Of a stretch of DNA of 64,000 nt, positions 31,537-43,605 are shown one piece after another. Under the pieces are notes generated by a model, which saw nothing but the letters and a program-made list of their open reading frames with translations, was not told where the DNA came from and made no database searches. Origin of the DNA: Xanthostigma xanthostigma (lineage: Eukaryota; Arthropoda; Insecta; Raphidioptera; Raphidiidae); NCBI GenBank assembly GCA_963575645.1, contig OY754464.1:2604001-2668000 (forward strand), in the 5' to 3' direction. How positions within the stretch are numbered: the stretch's first letter is position 1; every line of letters starts with the position of its first letter. Made by a program: the position numbers and the translations under genes.

Positions 31537-31918
31537 AGTCCCTCCTGAACGCGATAAACTCAAAAACTACCGAACGGATTTTCATACGGTTCTCACTAAT
31601 AGAAAGAGCGATAAACGAGGAAGGTTTCTGTATATAAGTTGTAAATATTTTGTACAAAATAACGGTATTTTGTCAAGAAAAAGCTGTATGTAGCGACGTC
31701 AAGTAGGCAAGCTCCTGCAATTGGCTGCGATCAAATGGCGCGTTACTGCAGCACACCAGTCGGGAACTAGCGACATGAGCTAGCAGGCACTGCCACCAAG
31801 CAACATCAGCTTAAAGCTATTAGTTCAGACGTTCAGTTGTTTCTTTATGAAATCCATTCTGCAGAATGTTTCATATATCTATCGCACCCGGGTGAAACCG
31901 GGCTTGGCCGTTAGTATA
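31537..31918 (-). repeat. Dispersed family J, copy 2
   Basis: The minus strand opens ACTAACGGCCAAGCCCGGTT, then CACCCGGGTGCGATAGATAT and CTGAACTAATAGCTTTAAG, as in copy 1. The middle differs from copies 1 and 3. Confidence 0.7.
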
Positions 31919-33444
31919 AATTGTTTTATCGTTATAAATGACACTTACCTTTTTTTCAATCGTATACAATCGATCTGGAATAGAAAACAAAATATTAGTA
32001 TTTTGATTGATACAATGGGGTTTATAAGGAATAAAAATATTAAAAATACAGTGTGTTCTACAAAACGAGCTCTAAACAATGATACCCCGCAGGTCTAGGT
32101 ATATCTATATTATTTCTCAAGACAATGCAAATTGCGGTTCATTTTAAGATTGATGCGCCTTCCTCATTGCACAAAAAATAAACCAACTATTTAAGTAAAC
32201 AAGTTTTTTTTTAATTTTAATTTTATCTCACTAGCGCTGAGTTATTTGATCATTTATTATCCTTTAATCATCGAGGTAGGTAAATAATCCAGCTATATAT
32301 AATATATACGGCAGCATCAAAGGAAACTAAACTGGTTTATTAGTTGTGATCAAGTATTTAATACGATTATAAACTTCGCATGTATTCAAAATTAAGTTGT
32401 TACTAGCAACCAACTCGACATTGCACCAATGAAATTTCAAAACTATACACACCACAGAACAGTTCTGTGATACACAGGATACAAAGTGTACGGATTTTTT
32501 GTGAATGACTCACTCCGAGCGCCATTGCTCTGTGCTAAGCTATTCTGTACTGTTGCATTCGCACATTTGCAGAGCGCACACAGCACACGGCACAGAGACT
32601 TTGAACTTACGAAGTCGTTTAATGTTGAATGACACTGTTTCCAGTGACCTAACCATTCACATTGACATCGCTAACAAAGATATAATATTGTAGCAATAAA
32701 TATTATTATTGTTAAGCTTTTATTATACTTTATAGTTTATTCGAAATGCGAATAATATAAGATCAGAATCATATTAAAATGAGCTCAGAGCTGAGTGTGT
32801 GTATTGTGCTGTGCAATGCTAAGTGACTCCTGCGCATGCATGATGACAGTTCACACCTCTGCAGTCTGCACTCTTGTGTAGTGCTTACTGTCTAGTCTGA
32901 GCGACTCTTTTTTAGTGAGCGGAGCGTACGGAGCCAGCTCCCAATAAAGAGTCACTAATAGGATTCTCCTGTGCTCCCGGACTTCTCCGGTCGGGAGCCC
33001 GTGGCATTTTGTCCGTCCTGCCATTTCCAAAAAGAGAGACGAAATGTTTGCGCTTTAACACAAAATTAAGTACAGCTAAAACCGGAAGCTAATGTAATTT
33101 GACTTAGATCTGCGAGCGGATATTGAAATAAAACCTTTCATGTGGAATGTTGATTGCATCGTCAATTCTTTCTATATACGGAATGATACGTCTTTTCCAT
33201 TAAAAATCAACGTTTGTTCTCTTGTACCAGAAATGAGTCTCATTAATTATTGTAACATGATATCTTTGCTCGTGGCAGCGTGTGTTTATAATGCATGAAC
33301 ACAGTTGTAACTTTATTGTGTCAGCAAAGTGGCCATTAAAATAAAAAAACAAATGCTCTGCATTAGCTTGATATTTATGTAAAGGCCGTCACACACAAGC
33401 CTGGTTTTGCCGGAGGATTATTATGCCGACTGCCGCGCTGGCGG
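31919..33444. other. Non-coding, no gene recognised
   Basis: No gene or element could be defined. A PIF-like phrase AAAGGCCGTCACACACAAGCC lies at ~33382 and resembles AAAGGCCGCTGCACACGAGG at ~38475. A run of short GTGC/GAGC-rich words at 32505-32960 has no structure that I can name. Confidence 0.4.
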
Positions 33445-33720
33445 TGTAGTGGATACATACATTAAGCAGGTTAAGTTACGTATATTAATTGAAATGCAAA
33501 CAGCAAAGGTAGTGCTGATTATAACACTTACTTAAGTGTTCTATAGTTAATAGTGCATGGGTTGCATTTCAATATAATATAAATACACGTATATTGGAAG
33601 GAAGAAAGGGGAGTGATGTGGTGGATACATACATTTAGTAGGTTAAGTTACGTATATTAATTGAAATGTAAACTGCAAAGGTAGTGTTGATTATAATACT
33701 TACTTAAGTGTTCTAGTTAA
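33445..33720 (+). repeat. ~105-bp direct duplication
   Basis: 33445-33550 and 33618-33720 share GTGGATACATACATT, AGGTTAAGTTACGTATATTA, AAGGTAGTG and ACTTACTTAAGTGTTCTA with few changes; offset ~173 bp. The inner ACTTAAGT is a short palindrome. Confidence 0.85.
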
Positions 33721-35667
33721 AACGCAAGGGCACCAGCGACTGAATGTATTGTTCTCAATTTGTTGGTAGATGTCACTAAAATAGTCACTGTTACAATTGA
33801 CCCCGTCCTCCCCTATTTATCATAGTTGTAGAGAAATGTATTCTAATTTGTTAAATCAACCAAATTATGCGGAGCTCTAATATACTAAGCATAAGTGTAC
33901 TTATCAACTTATGAAATTAATAAGGTTGTACATTCATTAAAATAAATCATTGAAGCACAATAACTTTAGAAGTGCTACATAAATACGTACCTATATGTAC
34001 GTTCCAATATGAAATAAACTATTCCCAACCAGATTTAAACGGGAACATTAAAGCAATAGTAAATGTTTACAACTTTGAAGTATAGCGAAGTATATGCAAA
34101 GATAAATTGTTGCATTCAAACATTTGCACCGCTGAGCTTTTAGCTGTGCCATCAACGCTGCATCGTGTACATTATAGGTACTATAATATGGAATCGTAAG
34201 AATTATTATTTGGAAGGATACTTGTCAAGCATAAACCTGGACGACCAGAGCAGACGGAGCACCTGCAGCCAACAGCCAGCAACGACCACCAGCAATGTTG
34301 ACACATTTAAGAATTGATTTTCCCCTAACCCCAAAATGAAAATCCCCTAAAAACATAGTTTTCAAAATCATCCCTTAAATTTTTAAAATTTAATGTTTGT
34401 TATAAATAATAATAAATTATTTTTAAAATGTGTATTAATTAACTAAAAATTAAATTCTTAAACTTCTACTGTCGGTAATATAGGGTTAGTATTTAGATCA
34501 GCTGACGTAGGAGCGCTTGTGCAGTATTTTTAAATTGGTATTCTTTAATATTTTAATTAGAGCCATGTACAAATACTTTACCCTAAAAATTTTCCTGAAT
34601 AGAGTAAATTCCCCTAAATTTAGTCGCCTGCAATTTCTGTCTAGCAGAGTTTTTTAGGTGAAAAAATAGGCATTGATGACTGCCGACGGAAATGAAAAGA
34701 TTCCCGCGTACTGATGAAACGAGGCAACCTCTGGAATCTACTGATCCTAGGGTTCCTCTATAGTAAAATATATTATCGTCGATACATTTATCTGGGCTTT
34801 TTGATCTGCTTACACAGGTTATGAATATGCAAATGGGTCATAAACAGCTGTTGTAGTTAGACGGAGAGGCAGCGACGAATTTTCTAGTGTCTACGTTAGC
34901 CATAAAGATATTAACAATCCCCGCGTAAAGGTTACAAGCTTTTGTTTAACTTGTTTCGTCTGACTGTTTGTCTGCCACAAATCAAATCAATTTTGACGCA
35001 CTTCGAGTTATCCGATTGAGTTGAAATTTTGCATGCACCGATGACAATACACTTTAAAAGTAAGTAATCAATTGTGATAAATCAATTTTTTGTTACGTAA
35101 TTATAGCTGAATCTTGCGACATTATAACAAAGATATTTTATGTATTATACTCACTGATAATAATAATATTTATTCAATCTAATTGGCATGCAAAAATGCG
35201 TAGAAATCGTCAATACATAGAAATAATGCAAATAAATTTTAATTAATGTTTATACAAGCCAGATGATCCCTTCAAAACCGACCCCAAATGTTAATATAAA
35301 TGCTAATAAATATTAACATTCACATCAACATCCAAAGTCAGTTCCAAAAAAAACATCCGTCCTGTATTATAAACATTCTCTTATGAGAATTTTTTTTATT
35401 GTCTTCTTAAATGTGTCTCTTGAAAGAACTTTAATATGGTCCGGTAGTGTGATGTACTTACCAAAAAAAACACAAAAAAAAAATATAAATCAGCTAACGA
35501 AATTGTTTAATATTATTTTGTCTAACGTAGAGACCTAAGAAAAATCGTCGTTGCCTCTTAGACTAAGGTGTTTTATGGTAATTCTAAAAGTGCACTTTGC
35601 ACGTTATGTTCAAATTAGCCAGAATGCACTGTAAGGCATATTAAACCAAACGCAGTAAACGTCAAAA
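33721..35667. other. Non-coding, no gene recognised
   Basis: AT-rich. A fragment related to 22940-22985 lies near 35008-35045 (inverted). Nothing else could be supported. Confidence 0.4.
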
Positions 35668-36003
35668 AGCCATATTGATGTATTTTAAAGGCCGCAAAAG
35701 ACTGGAAACACTGCTTGGACTTCTGCTGGCCGGCAGGCTTGGTGTACGAGGCTGAAAATGACGTCACTGCCGGCTCGCCTGCTAGCTTTTAAAATTAGAA
35801 CAGGGGCTATTTTTCTTGCCAGGTCCTCTGCTTACTCTGAGCAAGAACCAATCAGGAAACATTGTCATTCTGCTCAGAGTCAAACAACGGACACGTTTTG
35901 CTCTGTGTCTATATTTGAACTGTCGCTGCACGCGCACCAGATCCATCCACAAAACAAGCTTGAAAAGACGTCTCGTGTAAATCGAGCACACAAAAGCAAT
36001 TAA
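35668..36003 (+). repeat. Dispersed family M, copy 1
   Basis: Landmarks ATGACGTCACTG, AATTAGAACAGGGGCTATTT, GAGCAAGAACCAATCAGGAA and a Cys/His-poor open stretch recur at 53866-54200 (plus) and 51425-51730 (minus), with a 3' fragment at 38540-38622 (minus). It is GC-richer than the surroundings. The frames that cross it (69-158 aa across copies) overlap on both strands and are not conserved, so it is not treated as a gene. Confidence 0.75.
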
Positions 36004-36032
36004 GAATATAAGCGCTAGTCAAATACTATATA

Positions 36033-36629
36033 TGTTGTTGCGTGCCCTTTGTTGGGACGACTATGGCTTCTGTAGAATCTTCTAGCAACAACAACAATGG
36101 AAAACAGGTAGTTTAGAAAACCCGACCTTCTTATAATAGCCTGGAGAAGCAATACATGTGAAGAAACGTTGAGATGCTTCCAGAACATTCGATAGATGGG
36201 GGACGGAGCTATAAAATGCGAGCGGAGCGGTTGGTCAGTTAGTCAGGTGTTCGTAAGGCGTTCATGTGTTTATTTTATACAGTGCCAGTGCGTTGTGGCA
36301 TAAGCCATTGAGTGCAGTTATATAAATCTGGTTTTACATAAATAACTTTTTGTAAATAATCGTGTGAATACAGTTAATAAACAAGTGTGCTGATAAACTT
36401 TGTTGTGATTGTGTGTTATAAATATTTTGTGTACATAATTTAGTGACTCTATATTCTCTGCTACTTAGTCTTTCATTTCATTAGTTAGAACTATTAGTTT
36501 CGTTTCTGTTAAGGTTATTATTTCTGTTTGTTAAAGAAGTGCGCTTTCGTTGCGTGTTTAACTGTTTTGTTAAACGTTCATTACTGTAAATAAATAATTT
36601 CTACCACGTATCAGAACAGTTTTGTTACA
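36033..36629 (+). repeat. Probable solo LTR with core promoter and heat-shock-like sites
   Basis: The block starts TGTTGTTGCG and ends TTTTGTTACA. The flanking pentamers ATATA/ATATT agree in four of five bases. A TATAAAA at 36210 is followed 25 nt later by TCAGTT, a standard insect TATA-initiator arrangement. An AATAAATAAT poly(A)-like signal lies at ~36590. Upstream of TATA is TTCCAGAACATTC at 36178-36190, which is exactly TTCnnGAAnnTTC, the heat-shock element; a second partial one (GAATCTTC) is at 36075. No coding region follows before the end, so a solo LTR is the simplest reading. It could instead be the promoter and first exon of a host gene. Confidence 0.5.
36178..36240 (+). promoter_or_regulatory. 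HSE-TATA-Inr promoter arrangement
   Basis: Seen: an inverted-pentamer heat-shock element at 36178-36190, TATAAAA at 36210-36216 and TCAGTT at 36235-36240. Known: trimers of nGAAn in alternating orientation bind HSF. Inferred: heat- or stress-responsive transcription toward higher coordinates. Confidence 0.5.
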
Positions 36630-38539
36630 ATATTATAGGTTAGATGCAGCGTGTCCTATAATATTAGTCTTATGAGTTGTGAACCAATCTCTATACCTAA
36701 GCAGTTTACTAGATTAACTTGCAACCAATCATCGCACCGCGTCGCGACGCTTGAAATAACGGTGACCTGTTTCAGTGCGGTAGCTAATAATCAACATGTT
36801 ACAATCTGTATAACGTAATTACAGAAAGCAACCTCCAATGAAACGTGTATATGTCATTTTATAACGCGTCCAATTTATTTTGGCGATAAATGTGCATTGT
36901 AAATAATCATAAAACACGTTTTATTATTGCAATTAAACGAATTTTCAAACATAAAAAACAAATTGAACATGAAACTTTAATTACATTGAAGAACGTTTTA
37001 AAATATAAAGGCCATTGTAGTAAAAAATAAATAAAAAACATTGATGACTACAAAAACAAAAATATACAATCAAGAGATTAATGATAAGATTGTAATAGAA
37101 ATATACATCTACTAGCCTTTGCATAGAAATGAAACAACTTTATATAGTTTTTTCCCGCAACAATCTTAATTATTTCAAATCTTAAATCTTCACTGATCGA
37201 CACAGTGTTGCATTCGCACACGCGTATGTTTTTATATAGATTGTAGATTATAGACGCTGAGCATCTAAGCCTATCGGCGTGTTATACCGATTGATTTTTA
37301 AGTTAATTCTTTTTGTTCAACAGCGTAGAAATCGAATACGAATATTTTAGGTAATTTTTTGTGTCAAAACTCAAAAATAAGAGAGAAACAGCCGTTCAAA
37401 CTTGACTTAATTTTTTTAAATTTTTATTTATTTCATTCAAAATCCCGGTTAACACACGCGAAGAAATGATAGCACGAATCGGAAATGCATCCCAAATAAT
37501 TCGCGGAAGGTCCTTATCGCTACTACAAGCATGGCTACGACGCACGCATCTTTGTGTCCAACAAAACGGGGACAACTTCGAACAATATCTGTAAATGTTT
37601 GATAATGACATAACATATTTCCACAGTGACATAACATAATGCCAGGACCGATCTCAAAATTTGATAAAACTTTGAAAGCCCGTTCCTCTTTCATTTTTGA
37701 GTTTTGAATAAAAAGTTACTTGAAATATTTGTTAGTCTATTTGATTTCTACACCCTGTTAAAAAAGTATTAATTTAAAAATCATCCTGTATATGCCTATT
37801 ATCTAGATGTCACAAGTGTGCTATTTTTTTTTTTTTTGAAAAACAGCGCTTTCTGTTAGACGTTAAGCAACATACGCTAGATTAAATATTTTACGGCAAC
37901 GGAAACGTATACATAGCCATAAATTATTATATCGCCGTGCGCCTTTGTTTCGTGACATGTCGCTCGCTCGTTTTTTTCCAAATGACTCCCTGTCCCGAGG
38001 CCTGCGTAAAGAATCCAAGCTTCAAAAATTTCTAAATCGGTACCAATATGTTGTGGATGCACTGTACACGCATATATTAAGTAGGTTGTGAGTCGAGAAG
38101 GAGAACACACCACTTTATTCACCGTTTCACGTAAGATGCTTCATTCCAAGTTTCCAACCTTTGTGTACGCTATTTACTCTTGTTATTTAAGATTATTTCT
38201 CCTCCTCCATCCCCCCGTTCTTTGCAAAAAGCGCTCGTATCTTCAATACTACAAAATAATGATCTAAATTTTATACAAATACAGTTGTTAAAACTGCTTT
38301 GAAGGGCATTTCTCAATTTAAATATATCTACATTATTTTTTCACAAAGATGTCGCGGTTTGAATGTACAGAACTGCTTAATGCGAAACAAGTACTAAAAA
38401 AAATGAGGTGAAATTGGAAAGTATATTTTCTTTTCGCTATAAGTACAAAATATCAGGTATATGCTTTTATAACTAAAGGCCGCTGCACACGAGGTCTGAT
38501 TTGCCGCTATATTTGACTACTAGTTTTCTGGCGCTGCTT
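36630..38539. other. Non-coding, no gene recognised
   Basis: AT-rich; minus frames of 78-81 aa at 37396-37694 and 37877-38122 overlap in different frames and resemble nothing. A PIF-like phrase AAAGGCCGCTGCACACGAGG lies at ~38475. Confidence 0.4.
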
Positions 38540-38622
38540 TTCTCAATTGCTTTTATGTGCTCGCTTCACACGAGACGTCTTTTCAAGCTTGTTTTGTGGG
38601 TAGATCTGATGCACGCAAAGGC
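38540..38622 (-). repeat. Family M fragment
   Basis: CAATTGCTTTTATGTGCTCG followed by CACGAGACGTCTTTTCAAGC and TTGTTTTGTGG matches, on the minus strand, the 3' end of M copy 1. It abuts family B directly. Confidence 0.75.
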
Positions 38623-39223
38623 CAGAAGAGATATATGCTAAAACGGTGTTTTTTTATATAATAATGGTATACTTTTCATAACAGCTTATTATTTTATTTA
38701 TTTTTTCAAGAAAATTTTGTTAAAAATTTTTTGACGTGATAACGTCTTATAAATTGATGGAACACCGGCTGCATGCACGAAAAAGTGTCACGTTCCGAAA
38801 TGTGTCACGTTCCGCGCACGATCGGCCGAAGTTTGACAGCTACTAAAATTTAGGTTATGTATTATTAAATATGATATTCGAGCGGAATACGTTATCACGT
38901 AAAACTATCGTCCGTAAACCGACTTTACAGACAACCATTTTTTTTATTTTCTAAACTTTATAGTTTCGGAAATATTTTGAAAATAAAAAAAAAATCAGCC
39001 ACTCCTTTGTGTTATGGATCTGTCAGAAATAAACTAGTTAGGCATGCTTTGATTAATTTTTACATGACGTGGAACTTATTATGTAACCATAGTAAATATC
39101 ATATTGAATACTAGCCATTACCCGCGTCATCTCACGCGATATCAGAAATTTTATTTTCTTTATTATAATCAAATGTCAACATTTTTGAAGTTGGAATGGT
39201 CCCGTCGCCCAATTGGCTGGAAT
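38623..39223 (-). repeat. Family B, copy 3, split by element C
   Basis: The minus strand follows copies 1 and 2 from GGCTGGAATT inward (GGGACCATTCCAACTTC, CGCGTGAGATGACGCGG, AAAGGAGTGGCTG), then is interrupted at 38733-38937 and resumes with TTTCTTGAAAAAATAAAT. The far end is truncated at the M junction. Confidence 0.85.
38733..38937 (+). mobile_element. MITE family C, copy 1, inserted in B
   Basis: It runs from GACGTGATAACGTCTTATAA to CGACTTTACAGACAACCA. The inner inverted words are GACGTGATAACGT and ACGTTATCACGT. The T-rich context on both sides hides the target duplication. The uninterrupted B copies show the empty site. Non-coding, ~205 bp. Confidence 0.85.
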
Positions 39224-39816
39224 TTTTAATTCCAATTTCAATATTTGCAAAGAAACTAAACATTATTCAAGTTTAATTAAATTTGCCACTTGAGTAGAAT
39301 AATTTTCTGATAAGTAAACCTAATTTCCAATTCATTTAGGAAACAAGGAAAATATATTATATTACGGCGTGATTGTTATAAGAGATATAATATAATTAAT
39401 ATATAATATATCAGACATAACTGTTGTTTCTTGAATATAATTAGATTCAAACCAAATGAAACTGTGTCAAACCAAGCTCCTTGAGACTAAAGACAAAACA
39501 TATACACAGAGTACTCGAGAGTACGAGTATCTTAGGGTAAATGTGCCGCTCTTCCGACCACTTTATTTGCGGTCGACCATTTTTACTCACGACGGAACAG
39601 AAACCGGCGGTACAGAAGTATCGGTTTAGAGAATAAAGCGGCGTCATAAACGAATTGCGGAGTTGACAGGGCTCTGTTTCCTAACAAGGGGTGGTCCTAT
39701 GGACATGGAAATTCGGTTCTTCGAGACGCACCATCGACAGTACAGATATCGCCTTCGATCGCCCCCGATCGCTTTTCCCACTCTTCTTACTACGCAGATT
39801 CTCCGCCTTGCTACTA
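39224..39816. other. No gene; family U fragment at right edge
   Basis: 39757-39815 is an inverted family U fragment (CGCTTTTCCCACTCTTCTTA) that serves as the target of foldback F. The rest is unremarkable. Confidence 0.5.
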
Positions 39817-40494
39817 TAGTCCAGTCAAAATAAACATAAAAATAGTGTCAGATTTACAATAATTCGCATAGAGTTGAAAATTGGTACAGGTCTTAGGTAC
39901 ACTATTGCAAATGAAATAGCAAAAGTCTCCACCGATCCTACATCTGCTAAAAAATTTATTCAAGGTCAAAGGTCAAAAGTATCGGGTTTTTGTACTTTTT
40001 TCATAAACGGTAAATGTTATCTAAAAATAGGTCACACAAAAGTTATAGATCATGCAATTGTCTACAAGAATTATTCTTATACTTTTTTTTCCTTGCGAAT
40101 CACCATTCTTTTTAAATGGCGATTTCATACATCAAAAATACCAATATGTATATTAATATTTAACTTTATTTTTGATAAACACGTTCAGTACGTAGATAAA
40201 CATTTTGATCCCATATCTCAAGAATAGTGATTTGTAGGAAAAAAATATAAGAACAGTTTTTGTAGACAATTTCATGATCTACAACTTTTGTCTGACCTAT
40301 TTTTAGATAACATTTACCGTTTACGAAAAAAGTGCAAAAAACCGATACTTTTGACCTTTGACCTTGAATAAATTGTGAAGCAGATGGTGGAGGGACTTTC
40401 GATATTTTATTTGTGATAGTGTAATTAAGATCTGTATCAATTTTCAGCTCTAGGCGAATTATAGTAAATTGAAATGTTTATTTTGACTGGACTA
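39817..40494. mobile_element. Foldback element F, full copy
   Basis: Almost all of the 678 bp is inverted-repeat. Both ends read TAGTCCAGTCAAAATAAACA; inner landmarks include ATTCGC(A/C)TAGAG(T/C)TGAAAATT, AAAGGTCAAAAGTATCGG, AACGGTAAATGTTATCTAAA and ATAGGTCA(C/G)ACAAAAGTT, mirrored on the other side. CTA flanks both ends, and the flanks rejoin into family U (CCGCCTTGCTACTA|(G/T)CTTCTCT). A transcript would form a ~300-bp duplex. The 117-aa frame at 39874-40227 lies in one arm and is not a gene. Confidence 0.88.
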
Positions 40495-41196
40495 CTAGCT
40501 TCTCTGGTCGGCGTATCGTTTAGAGAAGATAGTGGCGTCACAAACAAGTTTTGGATATCCGTTACTATAAGAACCAGATTTTTATTATCAAAGTTACGGA
40601 TTGAATAAATGATTATAGATGCTTGACAATATACAACGGTGGACATTTCCGGCAAATTGTCGAGATAGGAAATGCACAATCTATATATATATATATATTC
40701 GCTTTGAAGTAAAATTTAATGGTAATTACGTTGTCACGATGTGGTTGTTAATGAACGAAGACGTCTTGTATATATAATATACCGGGTAACAAACGTCCGG
40801 AGCGAACAAATGCAAAGCTTGTATTGACATGTAGACGAAACTTGTGTTAACTTCATACATATTAATTAAACAAGCAGCTTTTGCCGCTGTTTCAGACGAT
40901 TTCAGTCACTCATCGAGTTTGACAACTGCAGTACAATACCGCAAAACAGTCACGCTACAATAATTGAAAGCGCTAACTGAACGCGTCGGTGATACCAATT
41001 CATAAACTGCGGGGAATTCAATTAAGCACGCGAAAAAAAAGTGTGCATGCAAACTTTACGCGCAGTTGAAGTAAAACATGTAAACAATACGTATTTTGTT
41101 GGCGGCATAAGAGGTATCCATAGCCGAGACACCGAAAACTTTGGTTATTTCCGGCTTTTAGCCCGGCTCTTATAGACTAAAAATATTATATGCAAA
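40495..41196. other. No gene; short (TA)n
   Basis: It continues family U for a few tens of bases (GTTTAGAGAAGATAGTGGC). An (AT)n run lies at 40682-40699. Nothing else. Confidence 0.45.
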
Positions 41197-41790
41197 CTAG
41201 TGTGACCTGTGCTAATTATTCGCACTAAATAAGTATAATAATTATCACTTTACAAAATTATTTTTTAAATATGATTGCAGGTATTCAATTCGTTTCTAAT
41301 TTTGCACACTGCTTATAACGTTCTTCTTTTTGTTGTATTACAATATGAAGCTCAGATGACAGATCGAAGAAATATTTTACTAAAATTGTCATATAGAGGC
41401 GCAAGTAGAAAATGCGTTGAGCCAAGCCGTCAGATGGCATCATGATGGCTGTGACATTGTTCAGCGTTGCTCGCTGTTTCAAAATTAAAACCGTCAGATG
41501 GCAGTATGCAGTATTGTGTCTGTTGTATTACAATATGAAGGTCAGATGACAGATCAAAGTGTTGACGTTGTTTCAAAATTAAAGCCGTCTGATGGCACAC
41601 GTTGTTCAATAAGTTTAATAATTAATTAATTTACAAAAACAAAAGCAATAATAAATTTTTTAGTTGTCGATGTCAGTAGAGCAAGCAAGTATCTGTAAAA
41701 TGATATATAATTTATGTGGAGAAATTGCGAGGTTTTTCCTAAAAAGGAAGGCAAACATCTTTAACCTTAGCGTATTAATATATATGATAC
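41197..41790 (+). repeat. Dispersed family L, copy 1
   Basis: It begins ACTAGTGTGACCTGTGC and ends ATTAATATATATGATAC, closely matching 54452-54956. It includes an internal duplication (GTTGTATTACAATATGAAG plus GTCAGATGACAGATC twice) not present in copy 2. Short words GCCGTCAGATGGCA repeat. Class unknown. Confidence 0.85.
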
Positions 41791-41949
41791 TTAGCCCCAC
41801 CTACAGGAAGGGCTATTTTTAGCACAAATGTATTTCCTCCGCGGAATTTATTATGGACATTTTTTTCGTTGAACTCGAGATATTTAAAAGTTTCAGGTAA
41901 AAAAATCACCCCGTATAGGTATACTATGTGACGACAACTCACGAAGTTG

Positions 41950-42165
41950 CTGCTTCGTGAAATTCACGAAACGCGCCCTTAAGGCGACAACTAGACAACA
42001 GGGCAAAACTCAGTTACAGGGTGAGATTTAGTCACAAGGCAATATTTAGTTACTATAGAATTTCGTTAGAATTGACACGGCGAAATTAAGTTACAGGGCG
42101 GTATTTAGTTACTAGAATTTCGTTAACTGACAGGGCAAAATTTAGTTACCGGAATTTCGCTTAAA
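41950..42165 (+). repeat. Degenerate short tandem repeats
   Basis: Variants of AGTTACAGGGCGAAATTTAG and TTACTAGAATTTCGTTA recur about five times at irregular 35-60-bp spacing. Confidence 0.7.
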
Positions 42166-42335
42166 TTTTTGTTTCACATCTGCCAGACGTCTCACGACGG
42201 CTCACATTTTTAGTTTTTTTTTTTAGAAATCATAAAAACGCGACAGATAATATTTTAAAGCGATAAAACCGTTAATTCGTGGTAATAGTCTTATATCAAT
42301 CTTAGATTGATATAATAAACTTATATCAATCATAA

Positions 42336-42770
42336 CCGAGAAGGGTGCCGTAGTGGTGAGAGCACTAGACTCGCATTCGGGAGATACCAGATTCGAATCC
42401 CGTCGAGGGCAGATGTGGCTTGGACTTTTTCCTGCTGCCTCTCGCCGAAAAACGATAATTCCTGTACCGGTCATCTTGTTGAGATTTTTCAAGGTTTCCC
42501 TCAGTAATTCTAGATAAATATCGAGATGGTTTCTTATTCAAGGCCATGGCCGATTATCTGTCAAACTCCTATGCTCATAATTTGCCTACCTTATCCCAAT
42601 GTCCTAAAATTCCTTCATTCGCCCATTGCTATTAATTAAGTGGAACTTGAAAAAATGTAGTAAATAACAGGAAGTGTTGTGTAGATGGAAAATACATAGT
42701 AATGGTGCGAATGGCGTTTGTTATAACATAAAGTCGAGAAACGGACGTTAAACGCATTATATTATTATCA
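42336..42770 (+). mobile_element. tRNA-derived SINE (family K), copy 2, 15-bp duplication
   Basis: Same head, body and tail as 23104-23513: GTAGTGGTGAGAGCACTAG, B-box region GATTCGAATCCC, and tail ACGGACGTTAAACGCATTA with (ATT)n. The 15-bp TTATATCAATCATAA precedes (42321-42335) and follows (42771-42785) the element exactly. This proves insertion by target-primed reverse transcription. Confidence 0.93.
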
Positions 42771-43094
42771 TTATATCAATCATAATTATTTTCTAAAGCA
42801 TCCAAGCTCGAATCGTAAAGCGATGTCACCAAGCATTTTATCACAACTGCCAGGAGCCATTTCTCCAGTACTTATATATTTTATTGATATAACAGTCGCC
42901 GGTGTTTGCAAATAGTGTTATGTTTTGCGTCCAACTTCATTAGAACGAATACAACATGAATATGCGCAAAAACGCTTCTACACCACAGAGAAGATAGTAG
43001 CGAGGTGTGGAATCTGGCGTCCGGAAGAGTGGGAAAAGCGTCTCGACTAGCCAGGAACACGTGTGTACCAAATTTCAAATCGATCAGATATGTG

Positions 43095-43605
43095 GCGTCC
43101 GTCATATTGGATTTACAGTAAAGTCACATACCTTATTGTATTACACTCTTCAAATTTTTTCATTAGATACCCATGTCAAAAGAGTTGTAAAGAAAAAAGT
43201 TATCCGCCGTCTTGAGACGTCCGCCATATTGGATGTACTATAACGTCAGATACATTATCGTTTAACACGCGTCAAACGTTTTTATTTGCGATATCCATTC
43301 AAGAGGGTTGTGAAGAAAAAGATAATCCGCTATCTTGAGGTGTTCGCCATATTGGATGTACAATAACGTTACGTACCTTATCGTATTACACTCGTTAAAC
43401 TTTTTAATTTGATACCCATGTCAAAAAGGTTGTGAAGAATAAAGTAATCCGCCATCTTGAGAAGTCAGCCATATTGGATTTACAATGACGTCAGATACAT
43501 TATCGTGTAACGCGTCAAACGTTTTTATTTGATATCCATGTCAAGAGGGTTGTGAAGAAAAAGATAATCCGCCATCTTGAAGCGTCCGCCATATTGGATT
43601 TATGC
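43095..43605 (+). repeat. ~122-bp tandem array, four-plus units
   Basis: The word (G/T)CCATATTGGAT recurs at 43102, 43223, 43346, 43468 and 43588. Each unit also carries AACGTCA(G/C)ATAC(A/C)TTAT, (A/C)ACGCGTCAAACGTTTTTA and AATCCGCC(A/G)TCTTGA in the same order. Units 2 and 4 are more alike, as are 3 and the first, suggesting ~244-bp higher-order copying. CCATnTTGG words are internal palindromes. Confidence 0.9.

Noticed and set aside
43095..43605. CRISPR-like array
   Set aside because: The 122-bp units are contiguous with no unique spacers and the context is eukaryotic.
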